Shown here piece after piece: positions 9,345-18,024 of a DNA stretch of 33,896 bases (the first letter of the stretch is position 1; the number at the start of each line of letters is the position of its first letter). The notes beneath the pieces were generated by a model, which had not been told where the DNA came from, did not search any database, and was given only the letters and a program-made list of their open reading frames with translations. The position numbers and the translations under genes are program-made. Origin of the DNA: Chitinophaga pinensis (GTDB taxonomy: Bacteria; Bacteroidota; Bacteroidia; UKL13-3); contig CAMCEM010000016.1 of NCBI GenBank assembly GCA_945873755.1, positions 1 to 33,896 of the forward strand, written 5' to 3'.

Positions 9345-10146
9345 AAATAACTTTTAGTAAAATAATTGAAGCAAAACTAGCAAAAACAAGTTTAATAATT
9401 TTCGAATTTGTTTTTAAAGCAGTTTTTACACCCAATTGTGCAAATAAAAATGTTCCAATAATTAATGGAAATGCAATAGGTAAAATTATATAACCTATTT
9501 GTAACTGACTAATAACATTTTGAGGTTTTGAGTTGATATTTAAAATACCAATTACTAATGCAAAGCAAAAAATAACTCCTGTTGAAATAGCGCTTGCTTT
9601 TTTAATGTCAATTTTTAACCATTCGGTAAAAATAGGAGTCATAATTACACCACCACCTAAACCCGACATAGCAGTAACTATTCCTGTAAATGCACCTGTT
9701 AAATTGAATTTATAATTTTCGTTTTTGGTATTTTTTGCATTTACAGTTTGGTGTTTTGAAAAAAACATTTTAAAAACAACAAAAATAAGCATGGATAAAA
9801 AAAAGTATAAAAACACCGAACGGCTATACCAATTTCCATTGTTTATTAAGTAATGAAAAACGATAACACTTAATACACCCGGAATCATTGTTTGTAAAAT
9901 TTCCTTAAAAAATAAATTTCCTAATTTATACTGCTTGTAGCTTGCAACTGCCGATGAAAATAAAATAATAAAAAGTGAATTGGCTAAAACAGCTTTTACT
10001 AATTCTGAATCGTGGAAATATTTTACAAGAAAATAATCTAAAATAGGTACATAAATAATGCCACCACCTACCCCTAAAAAACCAGAGAGAAAACCTCCCA
10101 ATGAGCCAAAAAAAATTAAAACTATAAATTCGGTAATTGAGAGCAT
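9313..10146 (-). CDS. TauE/SafE family sulfite-exporter-like permease
   Basis: The 277 residues form about eight hydrophobic segments. The two family half-repeats are visible: FFGSLGGFLSGFLGVGGGIIYVPIL near the N-terminus and LTGAFTGIVTAMSGLGGGVIMTPIF in the second half, both with the glycine-rich GVGGG/GLGGG signature. Members of TauE/SafE (formerly DUF81) export sulfite, sulfoacetate or related anions across the inner membrane; the substrate here is unknown. It lies 18 bases downstream of the S41 peptidase and overlaps the M28 peptidase by 32 bases, so it sits in the middle of a three-gene operon. The context does not point to sulfur metabolism. Confidence 0.9.
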   Translation of the reverse strand: MLSITEFIVLIFFGSLGGFLSGFLGVGGGIIYVPILDYFLVKYFHDSELVKAVLANSLFIILFSSAVASYKQYKLGNLFFKEILQTMIPGVLSVIVFHYLINNGNWYSRSVFLYFFLSMLIFVVFKMFFSKHQTVNAKNTKNENYKFNLTGAFTGIVTAMSGLGGGVIMTPIFTEWLKIDIKKASAISTGVIFCFALVIGILNINSKPQNVISQLQIGYIILPIAFPLIIGTFLFAQLGVKTALKTNSKIIKLVFASFASIILLKVIYEILIINSVI

Positions 10147-10164
10147 TTATTATAAAAAAATCAG

Positions 10165-11832
10165 TTACTTAATTGTAGTTAAAATTTTAGTATATTCAGC
10201 TTTATCAGCAAATACTTTTAATGCTGCTTGCACTTCTATATCATTGTCGAAACCAGCTTCAATTCTACCTTTTTGAAAATAGTATCTTCTTACAATTTCT
10301 TCCTCTAATAAATCAATAATTTCTGCTTTATTTTTTTCAATGTCAGCATCTTTATCGTGTTTCATGCTAAGTTTTAAAGCATCGTATTGGTTTTTTATAG
10401 CATCAAAATACTTTTCTTCTTCGGCTTTCTTTTTTACTTCTAACAAAGCTGTTTCAGTAGCAGTATTGTAATCGTAATCTTTGTTGGCTATAAAATTTTT
10501 AAATTCTTTAAAATCATTTTCACTTAATTTAAAAATTTTTGCATCGCCAATACTGCTATTTTTGTTTCTGTAAAATGTAGCAAAATCAAAAATAAGTTGT
10601 TTTGAAATTAAACTTTCTGATAATTTTGAAAGAGCTTTTAGTTCCAATTTTATATCCGGATCTACACCACCACCATCAAATACTTTTCTGCCAATTTTTG
10701 TTTTAAAAGCTTTCTTTAAACTATCAGCCACCGAACCTACGCTACCATCGTCATTCCTGTGCGAATAATCTAATGCTTGAATACATCTACCACTTGGCGT
10801 ATAATATTTGGCTGTTGTAATTTTAACTTGTGCATTGTAATTTAAAGCCCTGGTAGATTGTACCAATCCTTTTCCAAATGTTTTTTGACCAATTACAATT
10901 CCTCTATCTAAGTCTTGAATACTGCCACTTACTATTTCGGATGCAGATGCAGAACCACGATTGGTTAAAACTACTAAAGGGATAGTTTCATCAGTACTGG
11001 GGTTTAAAGTTCTATATGTTTTTTCCCATTCTTTTACTTTACCTTTAGTCATTACAACATCAATGCCTTGTGGAACAAAAATATTAACAATATTTACTGC
11101 TTCGTGTAACAATCCTCCTGGGTTTCCTCTTACATCTAATATTATATTTTTTAATAAAGTATTTTTCTTTAACTCCAATAATGCATCTCTAACTTCTTTA
11201 CCTGCATCATTAGTAAAACCTGTTAATTTTATAATTCCTGTTTCGTTATTTATCATGCCAAAATAGGGAACATTTTTTACTTTAATCTCCTCACGCATCA
11301 ACGATTTTTTTATTTCTGTTTCATTGCGCTTTATAGTTATGTTTACTTTACTACCAGCTTGTCCTTTAAGTAATTTACTCACTTCGCTAGTAGTTTTTCC
11401 TTTACTGCTTTTTCCTTCTATTTCTATAATTAAATCTCCAGGTAACAATCCTTCTTTTTGTGCAGGATAACCTTCGTAAGGGTCGGTAATTACTACATAA
11501 TCGCCCTTAGTACCTATTTGAGCACCCACTCCACCATACTGTCCAGTCATTTGAAATCTAAAATCCTCTGCTTCCGCTTCACTAATGTAATTGGTATAAG
11601 GATCAAGCGTATTCAGCATTTCATCAATGGCAGTTTTAGTAAGTTTACCAGCATCTATTTCATCAACATAATAAGTATTAATTTCTTTGAAAACCGATGA
11701 AAATAAATCCATGTTTTTAGATATTTCAAAGTAAGTGTCAGTAGCTTTAAATGAAACTAAACCAATAATTGCAAAAACTACAATTAGTTTATATTTTTTA
11801 AGTGTTAGTAAAATATTTTTTAAATAAATCAT
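10165..11832 (-). CDS. S41 family C-terminal processing peptidase (CtpA/Prc-like)
   Basis: This serine-lysine peptidase is anchored by one N-terminal membrane segment (YKLIVVFAIIGLVSF) and acts in the periplasm. A PDZ domain follows (about residues 90-170: GQYGGVGAQIGTKGDYVVIT, YPAQKEGLLPGDLIIEIEG). The S41 core has DVRGNPGGLLHEAV, the catalytic serine in NRGSASASEIV and the catalytic lysine in GQKTFGKGLVQS. The last 200 residues are a charged helical tail. An upstream in-frame ATG at 11859 would add nine residues (MFNVIYIAA), but those codons coincide with a TATATTGC promoter-like box, so the ATG at 11832 (555 residues) is preferred. It is the first gene of the operon with the TauE/SafE permease and M28 peptidase. 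Confidence 0.92.
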   Translation of the reverse strand: MIYLKNILLTLKKYKLIVVFAIIGLVSFKATDTYFEISKNMDLFSSVFKEINTYYVDEIDAGKLTKTAIDEMLNTLDPYTNYISEAEAEDFRFQMTGQYGGVGAQIGTKGDYVVITDPYEGYPAQKEGLLPGDLIIEIEGKSSKGKTTSEVSKLLKGQAGSKVNITIKRNETEIKKSLMREEIKVKNVPYFGMINNETGIIKLTGFTNDAGKEVRDALLELKKNTLLKNIILDVRGNPGGLLHEAVNIVNIFVPQGIDVVMTKGKVKEWEKTYRTLNPSTDETIPLVVLTNRGSASASEIVSGSIQDLDRGIVIGQKTFGKGLVQSTRALNYNAQVKITTAKYYTPSGRCIQALDYSHRNDDGSVGSVADSLKKAFKTKIGRKVFDGGGVDPDIKLELKALSKLSESLISKQLIFDFATFYRNKNSSIGDAKIFKLSENDFKEFKNFIANKDYDYNTATETALLEVKKKAEEEKYFDAIKNQYDALKLSMKHDKDADIEKNKAEIIDLLEEEIVRRYYFQKGRIEAGFDNDIEVQAALKVFADKAEYTKILTTIK

Positions 11833-11935
11833 GGCAGCAATATAAATAACATTGAACAAGAAAAGGAACCGTTCAAAAAAATTATAGGAATAAAACGGAA
11901 AGGGGGGAACTGGTATTATTTTAAAATAATTTATT

Positions 11936-12322
11936 TTAAAGTATCAAGTTTACATATTTATAGTTTTTAATTTTTTCATCGTCACTTAATAATTTAATAT
12001 CTAGTGTGCGAGAAGTAGCAACTATCAATTGGTCAGCAGGGTCTTTGTGAAAATTACCTGGTAAATTTGTTGAGTCTAAAATAATAGGTAAATCTAAAGG
12101 CAAAATTTTAATATTTGTTGATTCCAAAGCAATGTTCATCCATTCCGAAATAGGTAAGGTAAACTTTAATCGTTCATATTCTACTAATTTGGCAATTTCC
12201 CAACAACTAATTATACTAATGTAAATTTCTTTATTCTCCTCAAGAATTACTTTAAACTTTGGTTTTAATTCAATGCTATTGGTAGCAAACCATATAAAAA
12301 TATGAGTATCAATTAAAATCAT
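11936..12322 (-). CDS. vapC: PIN-domain toxin of a VapBC-type toxin-antitoxin system
   Basis: The protein has 128 residues counting from the ATG at 12322 (an ATG five codons earlier is possible). PIN-domain acidic residues are visible: aspartate in MILIDTHIFIWF, glutamate in SCWEIAKL, DPADQLIVATSRTL and the later LLSDDEKI. PIN toxins are Mg-dependent ribonucleases that cut tRNA, rRNA or mRNA; the target here is unknown. The start was chosen because its ATG overlaps the antitoxin stop as ATGA (12319-12322), the usual coupling in such operons. It ends 77 bases before the alternative S41 peptidase start. Confidence 0.88.
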   Translation of the reverse strand: MILIDTHIFIWFATNSIELKPKFKVILEENKEIYISIISCWEIAKLVEYERLKFTLPISEWMNIALESTNIKILPLDLPIILDSTNLPGNFHKDPADQLIVATSRTLDIKLLSDDEKIKNYKYVNLIL

Positions 12323-12522
12323 TGTAAAACATTCCAATCATTCATATCAGAAACTTCTTCAAATGGCTTTTCGTACTTTAAAAGAGTTCCTTGAAGTGGA
12401 TATTTTTTTTTATTTGAAGTAATTTCTTTTGGCTCAGTTTTAACTTTAATCCCCATAGTTTTTAACAAATTAAGTAGTGATTTATAAAGTATCTGATTTT
12501 CGGTATTAATAATGATTTCCAT
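12319..12522 (-). CDS. Cognate antitoxin of the PIN-domain toxin
   Basis: The 67-residue protein has a short N-terminal helix region (MEIIINTENQILYKSLLNLL). Its extended polar C-terminus reads YPLQGTLLKYEKPFEEVS followed by DWNVLQ. That tail is typical of small antitoxins next to PIN toxins (patterns like PLxGSVLxYExPFEPV), where it wraps around the toxin active site. The stop codon overlaps the toxin start by ATGA. A TATTTTTG box lies 25 bases upstream of the start. DNA-binding autoregulation is usual for the class, but no clear DNA-binding fold can be named here. Confidence 0.82.
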   Translation of the reverse strand: MEIIINTENQILYKSLLNLLKTMGIKVKTEPKEITSNKKKYPLQGTLLKYEKPFEEVSDMNDWNVLQ

Positions 12523-12546
12523 TTTGGTCTTATTAAACTATATGAA

Positions 12547-12554
12547 CAAAAATA
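12547..12554 (-). promoter_or_regulatory. Candidate -7 box (TATTTTTG) for the toxin-antitoxin operon
   Basis: The minus-strand sequence TATTTTTG exactly fits the Bacteroidota -7 consensus TAnnTTTG and ends 25 bases before the antitoxin ATG. No TTG at -33 with normal spacing was found, so the call rests on one element. Confidence 0.4.
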
Positions 12555-12616
12555 ATTATTATTTACTAAAAATCCTCTTTATTTAACAAACAACTAAAAT
12601 ATAAATTTCTGTTTGA

Positions 12617-12624
12617 TATATTTG
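12617..12624 (+). promoter_or_regulatory. Candidate -7 box (TATATTTG) for fabG
   Basis: TATATTTG followed by CC matches TAnnTTTG and lies 24 bases before the fabG ATG at 12649. It also shows that the in-frame TTG at 12613 lies in the promoter and is not a start codon. No clear -33 TTG was found. Confidence 0.5.
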
Positions 12625-12648
12625 CCATTAAAATATTATCCAAGTTAT

Positions 12649-13395
12649 ATGTTAACATTACAAAACAAAACAATATTAATTACTGGTGCTAGTCGTGGAA
12701 TTGGCAAAGGAATAGCCACTTATTTAGCTAATTTAGGTGCTGATATAGCTTTTACTTATGCTAGTTCGGTAGAAAAGGCAAATGCATTTGAAGCCGAATT
12801 GAACGCTTTAGGAATAAAAGCCAAAGGATACCAAAGCAACGCAGCCGATTTTGCAGCAAGTGAAACTTTAGTTGATGAAGTAATTAAAGAGTTTGGTAAA
12901 ATTGATGTATTGGTAAACAATGCTGGCATAACTCGCGATAATTTATTAATGCGAATGAGCGAAGCACAATGGGATGAAGTGTTAGACACCAACTTAAAAT
13001 CGGCATTTAATATGACCAAAGCTGCTACCAAATATATGATGAAAGCAAAACAAGGCTCAATTATCAATATTACTTCGGTGGTAGGTATAACAGGAAATGC
13101 TGGCCAAGCTAATTATGCTGCATCAAAAGCAGGTATGATTGGATTTACAAAGTCGGTTGCAAAAGAATTAGGAAGCCGCAACATTCGTTGTAATGCTATT
13201 GCTCCAGGATTTATTGAAACAGAAATGACCGATGCCTTAAATGCTGATATAAAAGGTGAATGGATTAAAACAATTCCTTTAAAACGTGGTGGAACTACTG
13301 AAGATGTAGCCAATTGTGTGGCATTTTTAGCAAGCAATTTATCAGCATACATTACAGGTCAAACAATTAATGTTTGTGGTGGAATGGTGATGTAA
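12649..13395 (+). CDS. fabG: 3-oxoacyl-[acyl-carrier-protein] reductase FabG
   Basis: FabG is the NADPH-dependent beta-ketoacyl-ACP reductase of type II fatty-acid synthesis. The 248-residue length is standard. The Rossmann glycine motif TGASRGIGKG is near the N-terminus, NNAGITRDNLLMRM is in the middle, and the Ser-Tyr-Lys catalytic set is visible (ITSVVGITGNAGQANYAASKAG). APGFIETEMT and TGQTINVCGGMVM at the C-terminus are typical of FabG rather than other SDR enzymes. The ATG at 12649 gives the usual start (MLTLQNKTILITGAS). A perfect 16-bp inverted repeat follows the gene at 13429-13472. Confidence 0.93.
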   Translation: MLTLQNKTILITGASRGIGKGIATYLANLGADIAFTYASSVEKANAFEAELNALGIKAKGYQSNAADFAASETLVDEVIKEFGKIDVLVNNAGITRDNLLMRMSEAQWDEVLDTNLKSAFNMTKAATKYMMKAKQGSIINITSVVGITGNAGQANYAASKAGMIGFTKSVAKELGSRNIRCNAIAPGFIETEMTDALNADIKGEWIKTIPLKRGGTTEDVANCVAFLASNLSAYITGQTINVCGGMVM

Positions 13396-13428
13396 AATTC
13401 ACTGTCAAATTAAGCTTAGTAAGTCACA

Positions 13429-13472
13429 TCGAGCGTAGTCGAGATGTTTTATAATTTCTCGACTACGCTCGA
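13429..13472. repeat. Perfect 16-bp inverted repeat between fabG and the VWA gene
   Basis: Arms tcgagcgtagtcgaga (13429-13444) and tctcgactacgctcga (13457-13472) enclose a 12-nt loop. No T-run follows, so it is not a canonical terminator. Similar cgagcgtagtcgag palindromes are, from general knowledge, dispersed in Bacteroidota genomes. Confidence 0.7.
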
Positions 13473-13529
13473 AATGATTTCACGGTATTAAAAAAAACAT
13501 AAAACATTTTATTAAAACTCAAAAAAACA

Positions 13530-15608
13530 TTGTTCAATTTAAGTACAGAATATTCAATTTGGTTTTTACCCTTATGCCTCGCTTTAGCAGCAGTCATATC
13601 GTGGTTTTTGTATTTCAAAAATCCATTAAATATAGAAAATAAATGGATAAAAAGAAGTTTAAATGCATTGCGTTTTTTAAGCGTTTTTGTTTTACTGTTT
13701 TTGCTTTTAGGAATAATTTTTAAAAATATAAACAAACAAATAAAAAAGCCTGTTGTTATTATTGCTGCCGATAATAGTGAATCGATAATAACTAATAAAT
13801 ACGGCAATGAATACAAAGCAAATTTGCAAAATAAACTGAACGAATTAGCCAATAAATTAAAGGACGATTACGATGTTAAAAAAATAAATTTTGGATCAAT
13901 CATTCAAAACGATTCTGCATTAAATTTTAAACAAAAACAGACCAATTTTGATGCAGTTTTAAATGAAATTGAAAACAACTATAGCAATCAAAACTTGGGT
14001 GCTGTAATTTTTGCTACTGATGGTATTTTTACCAAAGGAAATGGACCAATTGATTTGGCCAAAAAATTAAAAGTGCCCTTTTATACCATAGCTTTAGGCG
14101 ATAGTAACCAGCAACGAGATGCGCTAATTAAGAATGTAAGATACAATCAAATTGTATTTGCCGGAAATGAATTTGAAACGGAAATTGATGTTGCTGCTTT
14201 TGATTTTTTAAATCAACAAAGTGAAATACAAATTAGTAAAAACGGACAAGTTTATTTTTCAGAAAAGTTTACTTTAAACGAGACATCTTTTTTTAAAACT
14301 TTTAAAGTTAAACTACCAGCAAATAATGAAGGTTCGCAGCATTTTATAGTTAAAATAACTAAACAAAAAAACGAAATTAGTTATGTAAATAACCAATACG
14401 ATTTTTTTGTGGATGTAATAAAATCGAAACAGAAAATATTAATAGTGGGCTTAAGTCCACATCCTGATTTAAGTGCAATAAAACAAGCGATTAATCAAAA
14501 TTTAAATTATGAATCGAACATCGTTTTGTTCAATGATGTTACCAACGATTTAATTAAAAAATACGATGTAGTAATTGCACATCAATTACCAGGAAATAGG
14601 AGTGAGGCACTGCCTATTGTTAAATACATTATTGAAAGTAAAACACCTTGTTTTTTTGTACTGACCAATAGAACGGGCTTTAGTCAGTTAAATCAGTTAC
14701 AAAATAGTTTGCAATTTACTGCGCCCCAAATAAGTTCTACTTCAGCAACTGCAGGTTTTAATTCATCAAACAATGCTATATTTTTTGATGAAACATCGGC
14801 AAAACAAATTACTGAGTTTCCACCATTACAAATTGCTTATGGCAAATACAGTTTAAACGCTCAATCGCAAATAGTTTTAAAGCAACAAATTGGTTATATA
14901 CTTACCGATGAACCTTTGTTAAGTATTGATAATGCTAATAACTTGGCTTTTTTAGCTGGAGAAGGTTTTTGGAAATGGCGTTTATTTGATTTTGAAAAAA
15001 ATAATCAACAACAAATAACTAACGATTTTATTGCAAAAATTATTCAATCAATAGCTTTAAAAGCCGACAAAAGTTTGTTTAAAGTAAAACCATCAAAACA
15101 AAAATTTGATGAAGGAGAAAATATAATTTTTAATGCACAAATTTTTAATCAAAGTTTTGAAGCACAAAACAACGATGACATTGATTTAATTATTAAAAAT
15201 GCACAAGGCAAACAATTTAATTACAATTTTAGTAAAACCGAAAAAGCATATACTGCTAATTTAGGTCAACTACCCATTGGTAACTATAGTTATGTAGCAA
15301 AAGCAACCAATCAAAAAGAAAATAAAACAGGCAATTTTATAGTACAAGCTTTACAAGCTGAGTTAACACAAACCCGTGCCGATTTTCAATTGTTAAATAC
15401 CCTTTCGGCAGAAACAAATGGAAAATTTTATAACTATGCTGATTTAAATAAAATATCAGACAACATTGTTGCCAACGAAAACATTCAAGCTATCAGTTAT
15501 AAAAATACCAAGTTAGATGAATTCATAAATAACAAATGGATTTTCTTTTTAATTCTATTACTTTTTAGCACAGAGTGGTTTATTAGAAAATGGAATGGAA
15601 GCATTTAA
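13530..15608 (+). CDS. BatA-like VWA-domain membrane protein
   Basis: The 692-residue protein has two N-terminal TM segments (about residues 10-28 and 43-63). A von Willebrand A domain follows, with a MIDAS-like DNSES at about residue 82 and a threonine-aspartate pair in FATDGIFTKGNG. A beta-rich extracytoplasmic region comes next, and a C-terminal TM segment (WIFFLILLLFSTEWFI). This layout is known for large Bacteroidota VWA proteins related to the Bat aerotolerance proteins; the substrate is unknown. The start is TTG at 13530: no ATG lies between the upstream in-frame stop at 13500 and the first TM, and the N-terminus FNLSTEYSIWF already looks like the family start. The gene appears to stand alone. 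Confidence 0.8.
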   Translation: MFNLSTEYSIWFLPLCLALAAVISWFLYFKNPLNIENKWIKRSLNALRFLSVFVLLFLLLGIIFKNINKQIKKPVVIIAADNSESIITNKYGNEYKANLQNKLNELANKLKDDYDVKKINFGSIIQNDSALNFKQKQTNFDAVLNEIENNYSNQNLGAVIFATDGIFTKGNGPIDLAKKLKVPFYTIALGDSNQQRDALIKNVRYNQIVFAGNEFETEIDVAAFDFLNQQSEIQISKNGQVYFSEKFTLNETSFFKTFKVKLPANNEGSQHFIVKITKQKNEISYVNNQYDFFVDVIKSKQKILIVGLSPHPDLSAIKQAINQNLNYESNIVLFNDVTNDLIKKYDVVIAHQLPGNRSEALPIVKYIIESKTPCFFVLTNRTGFSQLNQLQNSLQFTAPQISSTSATAGFNSSNNAIFFDETSAKQITEFPPLQIAYGKYSLNAQSQIVLKQQIGYILTDEPLLSIDNANNLAFLAGEGFWKWRLFDFEKNNQQQITNDFIAKIIQSIALKADKSLFKVKPSKQKFDEGENIIFNAQIFNQSFEAQNNDDIDLIIKNAQGKQFNYNFSKTEKAYTANLGQLPIGNYSYVAKATNQKENKTGNFIVQALQAELTQTRADFQLLNTLSAETNGKFYNYADLNKISDNIVANENIQAISYKNTKLDEFINNKWIFFLILLLFSTEWFIRKWNGSI

Positions 15609-15734
15609 ATATAATGCGGAGTTCGGAGTGAACAAAAATGCGAAATCAATTTAGTATTAAAGATCACAGTTTTTTCTCGTTATAGATTGGTAAATGGTTA
15701 ATTACTTTCATTTCATCATTTATTTTAAACAATT

Positions 15735-16433
15735 ATGTTAGATTTATCTCAGGCTGACAATCAAATTCATTGTGTTTCCAATTTTGAAGACCTTGTAGTA
15801 ACTGCTTTTAAAGGTAAAGTGAATGCCATTTGTTGGACACGAAATTTGTTAGGTGATTTTTCGGAAATTGTAAATAAGATTTCCTTTAACGAAAACATGG
15901 TGGCAATTGATGAAGACGAATTGAATGAACTTATATTAAATGAACAAGGGCAACTAGCTCGCCAAACTATTATTAACGATTTAACTTTGCTTAAGGCCCA
16001 TGGTGCATTGCCAACTCTTAATCTCATTAAATATTACGATAGAGATGATGAATATCCGTTTTTCCCAACCGATGTTTATTCATTTCATGTGGATCGTTCT
16101 CCCATAGCTACAGATACGTTTTTGTGCACCTACTTTGGTGAGCCTAGCCAAATATTACCTAACTCGCAAGCGCAACAAAAAGTTTTTGTTCCCGAAATTA
16201 GAAATGAACTCAAAAAATTGTATGGAGGAGCAGAGGAAGGATTTGAGACTTTTTTAAGGGAACATTTTTTTGATTTGCATTACCAACCTAAACCCAATGC
16301 ACAACCTATAAGTTTAGGCATCGGTAATTTATGGCGATTGGCTGTTGACCATCCTGAAAGTATAGTGCCTCCATGTGTTCACAGGGCACCAAAAGAAAAA
16401 GCTGGTGAAACTAGGTTGATGATGATATGTTAA
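15735..16433 (+). CDS. DUF1826-like protein of unknown function
   Basis: The 232-residue soluble protein has no signal peptide. The pattern YSFHVDRSPIATDTFLCTYFGEPSQIL (about residues 115-141) and the C-terminal CVHRAPKEKAGETRLMM match the conserved histidine, arginine and CTY positions that I associate with DUF1826. The two histidine-containing motifs suggest a metal-binding fold; that is inference. It lies 126 bases after the VWA gene and 190 bases before the pgk start with no clear hairpins between, so co-transcription cannot be judged. The ATG at 15735 is the first plausible start. Confidence 0.65.
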   Translation: MLDLSQADNQIHCVSNFEDLVVTAFKGKVNAICWTRNLLGDFSEIVNKISFNENMVAIDEDELNELILNEQGQLARQTIINDLTLLKAHGALPTLNLIKYYDRDDEYPFFPTDVYSFHVDRSPIATDTFLCTYFGEPSQILPNSQAQQKVFVPEIRNELKKLYGGAEEGFETFLREHFFDLHYQPKPNAQPISLGIGNLWRLAVDHPESIVPPCVHRAPKEKAGETRLMMIC

Positions 16434-16625
16434 AAAGAATCAAAAATGCCATTTTACAATTGCTGTATGCCTATTTAAAAAAATGTTTATGATGTTATAA
16501 TTTGCATGTTTAGGTTTTTGAGTAATTCAACCACAAAACGTATTTTTAAAAGCCATTTACTGATTTTAGTCGTTAGTTTTATTTTGTATAAACCCTATTT
16601 TCGCAACAGAAAAAGTAAAAAACTT

Positions 16626-17840
16626 ATGAAAACAGTTGATTCAATTAATTTTAGTGGTAAAAAAGCACTTGTACGTGTTGATTTTAATGTGCCTTTAGAC
16701 AAACAAACACTTGCTGTTACTGACGATGCGCGCATACGTGCTACCGTGCCAACTATTAAAAAAATATTGGCTGATGGGGGTTCTTGTATTTTGATGAGTC
16801 ATTTAGGTCGTCCACTAAAAAAATTAAAAGAAGACGGAACGGTTGATTTTGAAAAACACTCATTAAAGCATGTTTTGGCTACTGCTTCCGAATTGTTTGG
16901 AGTAAATGTTCAGTTTGCAAATGACTGCATAGGTCAAGAGGCAATAGATAAGGCCGCTAATTTAAAAGATGGCGAGATTTTATTATTAGAAAATTTGCGT
17001 TTTTATAAAGAAGAAGAAAAAGGTGATGTAGGCTTTGCTGAAAAGTTAAGCAAATTGGGGAATGTGTATGTGAACGATGCCTTTGGAACTGCTCACCGTG
17101 CACATGCTAGTACTGCAATTATTGCGCAGTTTTTTCCAACTGAAAAATGTTTTGGTTATGTTATGGCAAATGAAGTTGCTAATGCCGAAAAAGTAATGAA
17201 AAATGCAGCGCGTCCGTTCACGGCTATTACTGGTGGTGCCAAGGTTTCTGATAAATTATTAATCATTGAAAATTTAATCAATAGTGTTGATAATATCATT
17301 ATTGGTGGAGGAATGGCTTATACTTTTTTAAAAGCTCAAGGTTACGAAATTGGTTCATCGCTTTGCGAAGATGACAGATTGGAACTTTGCTTGGATTTAT
17401 TGAAAAAAGCGGAGGCTAAAGGTGTAAAACTTTTATTGCCTGCCGATTCGGTAGTTGCAGATAAATTTGCAAATGATGCCAATATTAAAAATTGCAGTAA
17501 TCATAAAATTGAAGCGGGTTGGATGGGATTAGATATTGGAACGGAAGCCAGCCAAACTTTTGCCGATGTAATAAAAAACTCTAAAACTATTTTATGGAAT
17601 GGTCCAATGGGTGTTTTTGAAATGAGCAATTTTGAGAATGGAACAAAAAGCGTTGCCATTGCAGTAGTTGAAGCTACTAAAAACGGTGCATTTAGCTTAA
17701 TTGGTGGGGGAGATAGTGCTGCTGCTGTGGCTAAATTTGGTTTCGAAGATGAAGTAAGTTATGTGAGTACTGGTGGTGGTGCATTGCTTGAATATTTTGA
17801 AGGGAAAGAACTTCCGGGAATAGCTGCTATCAATAATTAG
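16626..17840 (+). CDS. pgk: Phosphoglycerate kinase
   Basis: This glycolytic enzyme transfers phosphate between 1,3-bisphosphoglycerate and ADP. Counting from the ATG at 16626 it has 404 residues, the usual length. The N-terminus has [13 protein letters not shown], then SHLGRP and [15 protein letters not shown]. The hinge and nucleotide side has [31 protein letters not shown] and [13 protein letters not shown], ending in LPGIAAINN. The frame runs 40 codons upstream to an ATG at 16506, but that extension ([12 protein letters not shown]) is not found in the family. A TATAATTTGC promoter-like box at 16496-16505 abuts that ATG, so transcription would begin downstream of it and leave a leader of about 110 bases. 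Confidence 0.96.
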   Translation: MKTVDSINFSGKKALVRVDFNVPLDKQTLAVTDDARIRATVPTIKKILADGGSCILMSHLGRPLKKLKEDGTVDFEKHSLKHVLATASELFGVNVQFANDCIGQEAIDKAANLKDGEILLLENLRFYKEEEKGDVGFAEKLSKLGNVYVNDAFGTAHRAHASTAIIAQFFPTEKCFGYVMANEVANAEKVMKNAARPFTAITGGAKVSDKLLIIENLINSVDNIIIGGGMAYTFLKAQGYEIGSSLCEDDRLELCLDLLKKAEAKGVKLLLPADSVVADKFANDANIKNCSNHKIEAGWMGLDIGTEASQTFADVIKNSKTILWNGPMGVFEMSNFENGTKSVAIAVVEATKNGAFSLIGGGDSAAAVAKFGFEDEVSYVSTGGGALLEYFEGKELPGIAAINN

Positions 17841-17872
17841 CAATGGACAATTGGCAAGAAGCAAAATAAATT

Positions 17873-18001
17873 AGAACAAAAGATGAATTGCCGTTCTCCA
17901 AAAAGCTTTAGGGATTAGCCAATGGAAATTTAAAATGGCATTTAGAAATAATAGATAATAACCAGAACAAAAGATGAATTGCCGTTGACTTTAGTCAACG
18001 G
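17873..18001. repeat. Direct repeat with palindrome in the pgk-fumC gap
   Basis: A 23-base segment (agaacaaaagatgaattg plus ccgtt) occurs at 17873-17895 and again exactly at 17964-17986. The second copy continues into a perfect palindrome, ccgttgact-tt-agtcaacgg (17982-18001). In the first copy the palindrome is degenerate. It looks like two members of one dispersed repeat family. Confidence 0.7.
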
Positions 18002-18024
18002 AATAAAAAATAACAAATTAACAA

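Noticed and set aside
16506..16625. 40-residue N-terminal extension of phosphoglycerate kinase
   Set aside because: The extension is absent from the family and its ATG abuts a promoter-like box; the normal start is 16626.
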